DNA from: an uncultured Clostridia bacterium | GTDB lineage: Bacteria > Bacillota > Clostridia > Oscillospirales > Oscillospiraceae | Assembly (NCBI GenBank): GCA_945864305.1 | Contig: CAMBAJ010000016.1 | Coordinates: forward strand, 1 to 38,048 | Length of the DNA stretch: 38,048 nucleotides | Direction: 5' to 3' | In this document: piece by piece, positions 17,133 to 22,949 of the stretch | Layout: the number at the start of each line of letters is the position of its first letter | Position numbering within the stretch: position 1 is the first letter of the stretch | The notes under the pieces: model-generated | Seen by the model: only the letters and a program-made list of their open reading frames with translations | Database searches by the model: none | What the model was told of the DNA's origin: nothing | Translations under genes and position numbers: made by a program

Positions 17133-17522
17133 TTACATAAAGGCGGAGAGGTCAATGATCTCCGGTGCCTTTCGCTCCACGGGCTGTTCCGCCGGCTCCA
17201 CAGCCTTCCGGTCCGTGGCCGTCCCTCCCACAGTAATCTCCATGCAGAACCGCACGTCCGCGTCCTTCATGTAGTATTTGACCGCCCTCTGGTAGGCCTC
17301 CAGGTCCGATATACTGCCGCTGATGCCCTTGGACACTGCTTTCATGCACTCCTCGAAGGACCGTCCGTGGGCCACCGCCTCGGCGAACACCTCGCTCTGA
17401 CGGCAGAAGTCCTCCAGGGCCTTCACTACCGCCGTCTTCATGGCTGAACCGTAGCGGTCAAACTTCCCGGCTGATGATTCTTTACGCAGCTTCTGCCGCG
17501 CCTCTTCGTAGAACTTATTCAT
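17133..17522 (-). CDS. pcfK: PcfK-like protein
   Basis: 129 residues, ATG 17522 with GGAGG seven bases upstream. It is helical with the typical opening MNKFYEEARQKL, a central ISGSISDLEAYQRAVKYYM and an acidic end IIDLSAFM. PcfK homologues normally precede pcfJ, as here (spacing 72 bases, partly filled by a tiny frame). Role in the phage unknown. Confidence 0.8.
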   Translation of the reverse strand: MNKFYEEARQKLRKESSAGKFDRYGSAMKTAVVKALEDFCRQSEVFAEAVAHGRSFEECMKAVSKGISGSISDLEAYQRAVKYYMKDADVRFCMEITVGGTATDRKAVEPAEQPVERKAPEIIDLSAFM

Positions 17523-17559
17523 TGTTACCTCCGTATTTCGCCCACCTCCATGGGCTTTT

Positions 17560-17880
17560 TTACATGACCTTTCCCAACTGGTAGGCCCTGTTCAGCTTCC
17601 TCCGCAGGTGCTCCTCCTCCAGCCTCTGGTCCTTCTGGCAAAACGAGCACATAGGCGGCGCTCCGAAATAGGTCTTGCCGCACCGGCAGCAGACGTTCCT
17701 CGGCGCACCCACGATCCTTTTTTTCATTTCACACGCGGCGGCAACCTCCCGCCAGGGGACCTGCCAGAACTTTGCCGCCTCCACGGTGGCCAGCTCCCAG
17801 TTGCCCGCAATCACCCAGGCATCCGTATGCCCCTCGCAGCCGACCTCCCAGAGGATGTCCTTTTTCTTCCTGTCCGCCAA
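17560..17880 (-). CDS. Small phage protein with a zinc ribbon
   Basis: About 106 residues. The start is uncertain: a GTG at 17889 sits inside the GGGAGG ribosome binding site, so the in-frame TTG at 17880, eight bases downstream, fits better. Residues about 20-55 are a helical DNA-binding-like region; residues about 64-83 carry CCRCGKTYF ... MCSFC, a CxxC...CxxC zinc ribbon, followed by a basic helix (LRRKLNRAYQLGKVM). Early operon; function unknown. Confidence 0.65.
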   Translation of the reverse strand: MADRKKKDILWEVGCEGHTDAWVIAGNWELATVEAAKFWQVPWREVAAACEMKKRIVGAPRNVCCRCGKTYFGAPPMCSFCQKDQRLEEEHLRRKLNRAYQLGKVM

Positions 17881-17885
17881 ATCCT

Positions 17886-18119
17886 TCACCTCCCTATATG
17901 TCCCGAATGCTTCCTGATTTCATGCCGCCGTTTGCTGTCCCATCCGTATTCCCGGAACACCTGCTCTCCCTTCCATTCCCTGGCGGTCCTTCGGCGTTCC
18001 TCCGTCAGCTTGTCCTGCCGCATCCCCCAGGACCGGCACCTCCATGTCCCGTCCTGGTTTCTGCCGTGACAGCCAACGCAGCGCACCTCGCACCCCAGGC
18101 AGTTCTCTTCGTCGCGCAT
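17886..18119 (-). CDS. Small Cys-rich, basic phage protein
   Basis: 77 residues; ATG 18119 overlaps the upstream stop (TGATG). The N-terminus MRDEENCLGCEVRCVGCHG has four closely spaced cysteines plus a histidine that could bind zinc. The rest is very basic (EERRRTAREW, KRRHEIRKH). Likely a small nucleic-acid-associated early protein; no named family recognised. Confidence 0.6.
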   Translation of the reverse strand: MRDEENCLGCEVRCVGCHGRNQDGTWRCRSWGMRQDKLTEERRRTAREWKGEQVFREYGWDSKRRHEIRKHSGHIGR

Positions 18120-18292
18120 CAGTCCCAGTCCGCCGCCTCAAACAACGCGTAGTGCAGCTGCTCCCCCGCTGACAGGCCGCTCCACTCTCCCGCCGCGTGG
18201 ATCGTCATGGCGATCATGGCCGCCAGCACCAGAACGGCCGCCAGAATGACCTGCTCGGCGGTCATCCCGCCGCCCTTTTTAGCACGCCTCAT
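18119..18292 (-). CDS. Small single-pass membrane protein
   Basis: 57 residues from ATG 18292 (overlaps the upstream gene by 14 bases) or 48 from an in-frame ATG at 18265, which follows AAGGGCGG. The reading is MRRAKKGGG, then a hydrophobic helix EQVILAAVLVLAAMIAMTI, then an acidic tail ending AADWD. A basic start before a single transmembrane helix suggests a membrane-anchored phage protein. It is linked by overlapping codons to both neighbours, which supports it as a real gene. Confidence 0.6.
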   Translation of the reverse strand: MRRAKKGGGMTAEQVILAAVLVLAAMIAMTIHAAGEWSGLSAGEQLHYALFEAADWD

Positions 18293-18518
18293 GCTCCGGC
18301 TCCCTCCTCAGGTACATGTTCCAGGCCTCATTCTCTATGTAATCCTTCTGTTCCCAATCAATGAGACCGATGATCTGCATGGAAGCGGCAATACCGCAGA
18401 TTTCTCCAACGTTCTCCAAGACCACGCCTTCTTCTCCCTTGTCCATCGCTCTTTTCAGAGACTCTTTCCGTCTGTTCAGAAGATCCCGAAACTTCTCCTG
18501 CATCTCGTTCTTTTTCAT
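18279..18518 (-). CDS. Small helical phage early protein
   Basis: 79 residues; ATG 18518 has GGAGG six bases upstream. Basic N-terminal helix (KFRDLLNRRKESLKRAM) then a mixed helical region (IIGLIDWEQKDYIENEAWNMY). Not recognised. Its stop codon overlaps the start of the next small membrane protein gene. Confidence 0.65.
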   Translation of the reverse strand: MKKNEMQEKFRDLLNRRKESLKRAMDKGEEGVVLENVGEICGIAASMQIIGLIDWEQKDYIENEAWNMYLRREPEHEAC

Positions 18519-18534
18519 ATGTACCTCCGTTTTT

Positions 18535-18729
18535 CTACATCAATCCCCGCCGGATCAGCTCCTGGCACTTCCGCAATATTGCCTCCCGGCGCTTCTGCTG
18601 GGCCTCCTCCGTGATACACGGGTCAAGAACCTCCACCCGGCAGCACCCGTTCTTCGGCCCGAAGTCCACGGTGTACTCGGAGCGGATGTACGCCTTTCCG
18701 TCGATATGTACGATTGAGTTTTCCTCCAA
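18535..18729 (-). CDS. Small phage early protein
   Basis: About 64 residues. The upstream in-frame GTG (18738) is part of the GGAGGAGG ribosome binding site, so TTG 18729, eight bases further, is the likely start. The sequence has a beta-rich first half (SIVHIDGKAYIRSEYTVDF, CCRVEVLD) and a basic helix at the end (KRREAILRKCQELIRRGLM). Function unknown. Confidence 0.6.
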   Translation of the reverse strand: MEENSIVHIDGKAYIRSEYTVDFGPKNGCCRVEVLDPCITEEAQQKRREAILRKCQELIRRGLM

Positions 18730-18787
18730 GGCGCCCACCTCCTCCGTTCAGCCTACTGTCTGTCTGCCTTGTCCTATTCCAAATTGG

Positions 18788-19255
18788 TCACTCGTCTTGT
18801 TCTGTTTGAAAAGAAATCTGATGGTCTATCTTTACTCTCAGCCCCTTCGGCCCTGGAATGGAGTAATAATAACGTTGTCCTTCTTGGTAAAGCTTTCCGT
18901 CCCCTCCCGCTCCGTGAACTTCAAAGGTTCGTTCGAGTGCCGATACCGCTTTCCCTTCCCAGCGGAGCAACCTCGCCTTTTGCTTTTTTTCAAGTTCTTC
19001 GTTGCCCCATACCAAACTGGCAATGTGTTCAAAGGAATTCTCTCTATGATCTGAAAAGCCAGCAAGCCAGCGAATATCCGTTTCTCCCAGTGCGGTTGCA
19101 ATGTTAAAAAACACATCGTATGGCGGGATCGTTTTTCCTGTCTCATAGTGGCTCAGCGTTGTGGGTGTGATACCAACCTGTTTCGCAAGCTCCCGCCCAC
19201 TCATTCCTTTGCTCTTCCGGACCTCACTGATCCTTCCTCCGGTCCATTCGTACAT
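18788..19255 (-). CDS. XRE-family transcriptional regulator
   Basis: 155 residues from ATG 19255 (GAGGAG upstream); the frame is open earlier without a better start. Residues 8-65 form an HTH_3 domain (ISEVRKSKGMSGRELAKQVGITPTTLSHYE read in parts). Residues 80-155 are a distinct C-terminal part (SLVWGNEELEKK ... RYYYSIPG). Likely a phage regulator of the early operon; it is the third gene of the leftward early transcript. Confidence 0.8.
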   Translation of the reverse strand: MYEWTGGRISEVRKSKGMSGRELAKQVGITPTTLSHYETGKTIPPYDVFFNIATALGETDIRWLAGFSDHRENSFEHIASLVWGNEELEKKQKARLLRWEGKAVSALERTFEVHGAGGDGKLYQEGQRYYYSIPGPKGLRVKIDHQISFQTEQDE

Positions 19256-19382
19256 GGCTCCCGCTCCTCTCTGCCCGGTCCGCCGCCTCCCGGAGCTTCT
19301 CTCTCGCAAACTCCTGTCCCTTCGGCGATGACTGGCGGTAATTTAAGAGGAACAACCGCTCTTCCATTGAAAGCTCCATCAT
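19224..19382 (-). CDS. Possible 52-residue helical protein between two XRE genes
   Basis: The ATG at 19382 overlaps the stop of the upstream XRE gene (ATGA), and the frame runs to TGA at 19224-19226, overlapping the next XRE start by 32 bases. It reads MMELSMEERLFLLNYRQ, then basic helix (EFAREKLREAADRAERSG). Coupling to the upstream gene favours a real small protein; no family recognised. Confidence 0.5.
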   Translation of the reverse strand: MMELSMEERLFLLNYRQSSPKGQEFAREKLREAADRAERSGSHVRMDRRKDQ

Positions 19383-19588
19383 GCGCTCACCCTGTCCTTT
19401 CCCAGGATGATGTCATCCGTGCTGCAATTCAGCAGCTCGGCGAACACCGCCACCTGCTCCGCGCTCAACCGCCGCACATCCCGTTCCACCGCGCTGATAT
19501 ACTGCGGCTTCACATCAATGGCGTCCGCCAGCTGCTGCTGGGTCACGCCCCGCTCCTCCCGGAGCACCTTCAAATTCTTTCCGACCAT
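19379..19588 (-). CDS. Small XRE (Cro-like) regulator
   Basis: 69 residues, ATG 19588 after AGGAGG. Nearly the whole protein is one HTH_3 domain: VLREERGVTQQQLADAI, then VKPQYISAVERD recognition helix, then a final LLNCSTDDIILGK. First gene of the leftward early operon; placed opposite to the rightward repressor at 20294, as cro is to cI. Likely acts on the operators at 19665-19710 and 20263-20278. Confidence 0.85.
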   Translation of the reverse strand: MVGKNLKVLREERGVTQQQLADAIDVKPQYISAVERDVRRLSAEQVAVFAELLNCSTDDIILGKDRVSA

Positions 19589-19657
19589 TTTTATAACCTC
19601 CTGTTGACTTTTGTTTATCCTCCGTGTAAACTGTCGTTGTGAACTACTGTTGTAAGT

Positions 19658-19686
19658 ATTTTAATTCGTACTTAAGTATTTTGCAA
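19658..19686 (-). promoter_or_regulatory. Leftward early promoter of the prophage
   Basis: On the minus strand, TTGCAA (-35, 19686-19681) and TAAAAT (-10, 19663-19658) are separated by 17 bases. Operator 1 fills the spacer almost exactly, so a bound repressor would block polymerase. It lies 70 bases before the Cro-like gene. Confidence 0.65.
19665..19680. promoter_or_regulatory. Repressor operator site 1
   Basis: TTCGTACTTAAGTATT, with the palindromic core TACTTAAGTA. It matches sites 2 and 3 at 15 of 16 positions and sits in the spacer of the early promoter. Confidence 0.75.
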
Positions 19687-19694
19687 GCGTGAAT

Positions 19695-19710
19695 AATACT
19701 TAAATACGAA
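19695..19710. promoter_or_regulatory. Repressor operator site 2
   Basis: AATACTTAAATACGAA, the reverse complement of TTCGTATTTAAGTATT, so it is in opposite orientation to site 1 with 15 of 16 bases the same. It is just upstream of the early promoter -35 box. Confidence 0.75.
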
Positions 19711-19725
19711 CTTTGTCGTATTATA

Positions 19726-19757
19726 CAAAAACAGCACCGCCAAATTGGCGGTGCTGT
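19726..19757 (-). terminator. Rho-independent terminator, minus strand
   Basis: An 11-bp stem (ACAGCACCGCC / GGCGGTGCTGT) with a five-base loop, followed on the minus strand by TTTTTG. It ends leftward transcripts coming from the 19921-20226 region and insulates the early promoter. The stretch 19589-19920 otherwise holds only promoter and operators on the minus strand. Confidence 0.75.
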
Positions 19758-20139
19758 GCAGAAAGCCGGTGCAGCTATGGATGATATCGTTCCGCATAAA
19801 TCGGATGCAAATTGGAGTAAGGACGCTTCAAAGGACTATTGGGAAGCCTCCGATGAAAACCGGCGCCAAATGATTCTAATGTGGGGCTATGACGATGAAC
19901 GGACAACAGAGGCTATCCGGTTATTTCCCAAGCTGAGCCAGCCACATGACGATGATTGCGCCCCCCAATCCCTTGATGTAACTGAGTCGCACCTGCCTGA
20001 CGATCCATCCCCGCATAATGGCAAGCTCCTGGTCTCTTTTACCAGCTTGATCAGTGTCCTCAACGATGCCCCCGGCGCTTTCCGCACCCTTTCTGCAATT
20101 GGCCGTTTTATTTTGAGCCTCTTTCGCCATTTCCAGTAG
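19756..20139 (+). CDS. Doubtful plus-strand frame opposite a membrane protein gene
   Basis: An open frame of up to 127 codons; an inner ATG is at 19777. The first part (YWEASDENRRQMILMWGYDD) has a protein-like composition and occupies 19777-19920, where the minus strand has no long frame. The last two thirds are antisense to the gene at 19921-20226. There is no convincing ribosome binding site. It may be a gene remnant or chance; I consider it less likely than the minus-strand gene. Confidence 0.2.
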   Translation: MQKAGAAMDDIVPHKSDANWSKDASKDYWEASDENRRQMILMWGYDDERTTEAIRLFPKLSQPHDDDCAPQSLDVTESHLPDDPSPHNGKLLVSFTSLISVLNDAPGAFRTLSAIGRFILSLFRHFQ

Positions 20140-20226
20140 TCTCGCATCATCCTTCAACCAGGCTAACGTCAACAGAACAAATACTGTAATGACTGTAATA
20201 CGGCACAGCATAACCAAAATGTTCAT
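19921..20226 (-). CDS. Small membrane protein in the immunity region
   Basis: 101 residues from ATG 20226, six bases after GGGGGG. Transmembrane helix at about 2-22 (ILVMLCRITVITVFVLLTLAW), charged middle region (DDARLLEMAKEAQNK), and a second hydrophobic stretch near the end (GLGGAIIVMWLAQLG). Followed by a minus-strand terminator at 19757-19726. A small membrane protein between phage operators, with its own terminator, looks like a 'moron' that could act in superinfection exclusion; this is inference from position only. Confidence 0.5.
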   Translation of the reverse strand: MNILVMLCRITVITVFVLLTLAWLKDDARLLEMAKEAQNKTANCRKGAESAGGIVEDTDQAGKRDQELAIMRGWIVRQVRLSYIKGLGGAIIVMWLAQLGK

Positions 20227-20254
20227 ACGATACCCCCCATTCATCTTATGTTTA

Positions 20255-20260
20255 TATAAT
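20255..20260 (+). promoter_or_regulatory. -10 box of the rightward repressor promoter
   Basis: A perfect TATAAT, 34 bases before the repressor ATG. No good -35 is visible 17 bases upstream (CCCCCC region). Operator 3 starts two bases after this box and covers the expected transcription start, consistent with autorepression. Confidence 0.5.
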
Positions 20261-20262
20261 AA

Positions 20263-20278
20263 TTCGTAATTAAGTATT
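20263..20278. promoter_or_regulatory. Repressor operator site 3
   Basis: TTCGTAATTAAGTATT, same orientation as site 1 and differing at one base. It is 15 bases upstream of the repressor start codon. Confidence 0.75.
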
Positions 20279-20293
20279 TATCAAGGAGTATTT

Positions 20294-20644
20294 ATGACTA
20301 CTGTCGAAAAGATATTTTCTATTCTGAATGAACGTAATATCAATCAGAAAACCTTCGCTACTGCGATAGGTGTTTCCCAAGGTAATGTCACCGATTGGAA
20401 AAAGGGACGCAGTAATCCCAGCAGAGATGTCCTCTCTCGTATTGCCAGCTATTTGAACATCAGTATTGATTACCTTCTTGGAAATGAACCTACTTCTGGA
20501 ACAGAAGGCCTTCTTCTTACACCGCAAGAAGAGGAACTTATCCTTTATTACCGTAAGGCCTCTCCTGATGACCGTGCGCTGGTAGAGTTGGCTTTGAAGA
20601 AATACCGTGCAAACCCCACCGCATCCGCCGAATCGGCCGGATAA
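20294..20644 (+). CDS. CI-like prophage repressor (XRE family)
   Basis: 116 residues; ATG 20294 follows AAGGAG. Residues 5-62 are an HTH_3 domain (INQKTFATAIGVSQGNVTDW), with the phage-repressor signature ISIDYLLGNEP at its end. Residues 70-100 (LTPQEEELILYYRKASPDD) are the linker and short C-terminal helix common in small Gram-positive phage repressors; there is no peptidase (LexA-like) domain. Transcribed away from the early operon and flanked by operators, so it probably keeps the prophage silent. Confidence 0.85.
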   Translation: MTTVEKIFSILNERNINQKTFATAIGVSQGNVTDWKKGRSNPSRDVLSRIASYLNISIDYLLGNEPTSGTEGLLLTPQEEELILYYRKASPDDRALVELALKKYRANPTASAESAG

Positions 20645-20686
20645 TCTATGTCGATTTCCGTACAAGCAAAGATTAAGTAAATAAGG

Positions 20687-21148
20687 ATGATGAATGTGGG
20701 ACCAGAAAACTATTTTTCAAAATATTATCCCGTCATTAACGACTATACCGCTGATCTTGTAGATGCCCTTGCTCCCGCTAATGGCCCCGATATTCGTCAC
20801 TTTATTTCGGCTCATGCTGGATTGGTAGAACTTCTTCTCTTTAATGAACGCATTACCACAACGCAGGCAAGAGTGATTTCAGATATCTTTATCTCAATGC
20901 TACAAGACCACTTTTCTAAATGTCTTTCCCAAGAGTATATCGATTTGATTCCAGATGCACATTCCGAAATACGCTCAGAAATATCAAAGATCATTGCTGG
21001 TCCTTTGCAGATCAATGTTCGTTCTCCTCTTTCATTAAACGGCATGGCACAAGTCGCAAAATACTTATGCAACAAGGTTCCAACGCCAGATGGATGTTAT
21101 GATTCCATCATTTCAATTTTACAGCAGTTTAGACTTGAAATATCGTGA
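20687..21148 (+). CDS. Unrecognised prophage protein upstream of the recombinase
   Basis: About 150 residues. Start uncertain: ATG 20687 or 20690, or GTG 20696, all just after AAGG. The sequence is helical with no clear motif (YYPVINDYTADLVDAL, IDLIPDAHSEIRSEIS, YDSIISILQQF). The DNA is clearly more AT-rich than the recombinase gene that follows 12 bases later. Position between repressor and recombinase would fit an accessory or directionality protein, but nothing in the sequence shows that. Confidence 0.65.
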   Translation: MMNVGPENYFSKYYPVINDYTADLVDALAPANGPDIRHFISAHAGLVELLLFNERITTTQARVISDIFISMLQDHFSKCLSQEYIDLIPDAHSEIRSEISKIIAGPLQINVRSPLSLNGMAQVAKYLCNKVPTPDGCYDSIISILQQFRLEIS

Positions 21149-21160
21149 GGTGATACCCCC

Positions 21161-22699
21161 ATGCTCCGCGAAATGCTGGAACAATATAAACGCACCGGTC
21201 GCTGGGTCCGTTCTGCCATCTACCTCCGCAAATCCCGGGCAGAGGAGCACATGAGCCTGGAGGAGATCCTGAGCCGCCATCTCTCCGATCTGAAAGAGTA
21301 CGCCGAGAAATACGGCTTCCTGGTGGAGGATGCCGATATCTACAAAGAGGTCGTCTCCGGTGAAAGCTTGTTCTCCCGCCCGGAAATGCTCCGGCTCATG
21401 GAGGCCGTCAGCGCCGGTAAATATGAAGCCGTCCTCTGCATGGACATGCAGCGCCTCGGTCGTGGCGGCATGTATGACCAGGGCTTTATCCTTGATACCT
21501 TCAAGGCCTCCGAGACCCTGATCGTTACCCCGGAGCGCATCTATGACCTGACCAAGGAAATGGATGAGGAAGCCGCAGAGATGCAGACCTTCCTCTCCCG
21601 CAGCGAGTACCGCATGATCACCAAGCGTCTCCGCCGCGGCACGCTCCATTCCGTGAAGAACGGCGCTTACATGGCCAACGCCCCCTTCGGCTACCGGAAG
21701 GTCCGCGTCAACAAAATTCCCACCCTGGAGATCATCCCTGAAGAGGCTGAATGTGTCCGGCAGATCTACCAACTCTACGCCGACGGTAACGGCTGCACCA
21801 AAATCGAACAGGCGATCAATGCCATGGGTTTCCATGGCCGCCGGGGCAGCCGCTTCAACCGGAACACCATCCGCACCATTCTGGACAATCCTGTCTATAT
21901 CGGGAAGGTCCGGTGGGATAAAACATCCACCGTCAAGGTCGGCATCGGCGCCGACCGTCACAAAAAGGTGGTCTATAATTCCTCCGATAAGGTCCGCATC
22001 ATTGATGGACACCACCCCGCCATCATCAACCAGGAGCTGTGGGACACCGTCCAGGCCCGCCGCAAATCCCGCTATTTCTATGTGGATAATAAGCATGTGG
22101 CCAGTCCCCTGGCCAGCCTGGTCCACTGCTCCAAATGCGGCCATCTGATGAATATGCAGGGCAAAAACAAGGGTGTCCCCTATCTGCTCTGCCCCACAAA
22201 GGGCTGTTCCGCCGGTGCGAAATTTGAATTTGTGGAACAGGCTGTCCTGCGCCAGCTTGGAATTCTTGCCTCTAACCTGGAAATTGAGGTTGCCCAGGCC
22301 GCACCTCCGGATGTCTCCCAACTACAATCCATTCTCTCCAGAATGCATGGCCAGCTTGTCAAGCTGGAGGACCGCCGCAACCGGCTGTATAGTCTTCTGG
22401 AAGATGGGACCTATACCCGTGCCCTGTTCTCTGAGCGCATGCAGCTCCTGTCTCAGGAAGAAGAGACACTGAAAAAGGCGATCTCTGAAACAGAGTCCAG
22501 CATCCACCTGGAGCTGTCCCGCAACAAGGAAAAGCAGCTCTATCAGCTGAAAACCGTCCTGGAGCACTACCAATCTTCCTCCCTCTCCGGCCGGAAAGAC
22601 CTCCTGCAATCCATCATCAGCGATATCCAGTACACCAAAGAAAAGAAGACGAAGCCTGCAGACTTCGCCCTCTCTATCAAACTGAAAGATTTTATTTGA
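21161..22699 (+). CDS. Large serine recombinase (phage integrase)
   Basis: 512 residues; ATG 21161 after GAGGTGA. Resolvase domain at about 17-160 with catalytic Ser25 (YLRKS25R), GESLFSRPEM and the DMQRLGRGG arginines; 'Recombinase' domain at about 175-290 (FGYRKV, RNTIRTILDNPVYIG); zinc ribbon at about 325-352 (CSKCG ... CPTKGC); coiled coil at about 375-465, which in this family controls integration against excision. It is the last gene of the element and ends about 30 bases before a disrupted chromosomal gene, so it almost certainly made that insertion. Confidence 0.95.
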   Translation: MLREMLEQYKRTGRWVRSAIYLRKSRAEEHMSLEEILSRHLSDLKEYAEKYGFLVEDADIYKEVVSGESLFSRPEMLRLMEAVSAGKYEAVLCMDMQRLGRGGMYDQGFILDTFKASETLIVTPERIYDLTKEMDEEAAEMQTFLSRSEYRMITKRLRRGTLHSVKNGAYMANAPFGYRKVRVNKIPTLEIIPEEAECVRQIYQLYADGNGCTKIEQAINAMGFHGRRGSRFNRNTIRTILDNPVYIGKVRWDKTSTVKVGIGADRHKKVVYNSSDKVRIIDGHHPAIINQELWDTVQARRKSRYFYVDNKHVASPLASLVHCSKCGHLMNMQGKNKGVPYLLCPTKGCSAGAKFEFVEQAVLRQLGILASNLEIEVAQAAPPDVSQLQSILSRMHGQLVKLEDRRNRLYSLLEDGTYTRALFSERMQLLSQEEETLKKAISETESSIHLELSRNKEKQLYQLKTVLEHYQSSSLSGRKDLLQSIISDIQYTKEKKTKPADFALSIKLKDFI

Positions 22700-22745
22700 T
22701 TATCTTCCTCTAAAGTGCTCATTGCTATTCGCGGCAGGAATCATA
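22700..22745. other. Predicted element/chromosome attachment junction
   Basis: The recombinase stop is at 22699. From about 22728 upward the minus strand reads the start of a host gene (GATTCCTGCCGCGA). The crossover probably lies at about 22725-22735 in TGCCGCGA. The serine integrase family uses short att sites (about 40-50 bp) with a 2-bp core next to its own gene, which fits. The partner junction is left of the window. Confidence 0.65.
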
Positions 22746-22826
22746 GATTTTCCTGGTATGGATGCAAACCGCCTCTCGGATGCCGCTGGGGTCCTCGATG
22801 GGACCGGGCATGACTTTATCGGGCAT
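22725..22826 (-). pseudogene. 5' fragment of a host gene split by the prophage
   Basis: ATG 22826 has a clear AGGAGGT six bases upstream. The 33 codons read MPDKVMPGPIEDPSGIREAV and then CIHTRKIYDSCR before an E and a TAG that come from the junction. I recognise this as the N-terminus of a conserved Clostridia protein of roughly 290 residues, whose usual continuation after YDSCR is DKDC; this is memory, not a search. The rest of the gene should lie beyond the left end of the prophage. Its upstream element resembles a mother-cell sigma promoter, so a sporulation role is possible. It is next to yerB-like and sipL/spoVM genes. Confidence 0.7.
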
Positions 22827-22876
22827 TGCAATACCTCCTAATAAGTAGCTGGGTGAAAGAAGAACTCTTTCATTCC

Positions 22877-22902
22877 AGTGTATGCCGCCGACCGCCGGAG
22901 GT
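22877..22902 (-). promoter_or_regulatory. Possible sigma-E/sigma-K promoter of the split gene
   Basis: On the minus strand: AC (22902-22901), 16 bases, CATACACT (22884-22877), about 50 bases before the ATG. CATACACT matches the -10 consensus of sporulation mother-cell sigma factors (CATACANT for sigma-E; CATA for sigma-K, whose -35 is AC). No sigma-A -35 is seen. The same layout precedes the spoVM operon at 26691-26716. Confidence 0.45.
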
Positions 22903-22905
22903 GCG

Positions 22906-22935
22906 AAAACAGCGGACCACAAGGTCCGCTGTTTT
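22906..22935. terminator. Bidirectional terminator after the YerB-like gene
   Basis: Perfect 13-bp inverted repeat (AAAACAGCGGACC / GGTCCGCTGTTTT) with a four-base loop. It lies 14 bases after the stop of the lipoprotein gene, which it terminates on the minus strand, and separates it from the split gene. Confidence 0.85.
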
Positions 22936-22949
22936 GCTGCTCTGTACGC

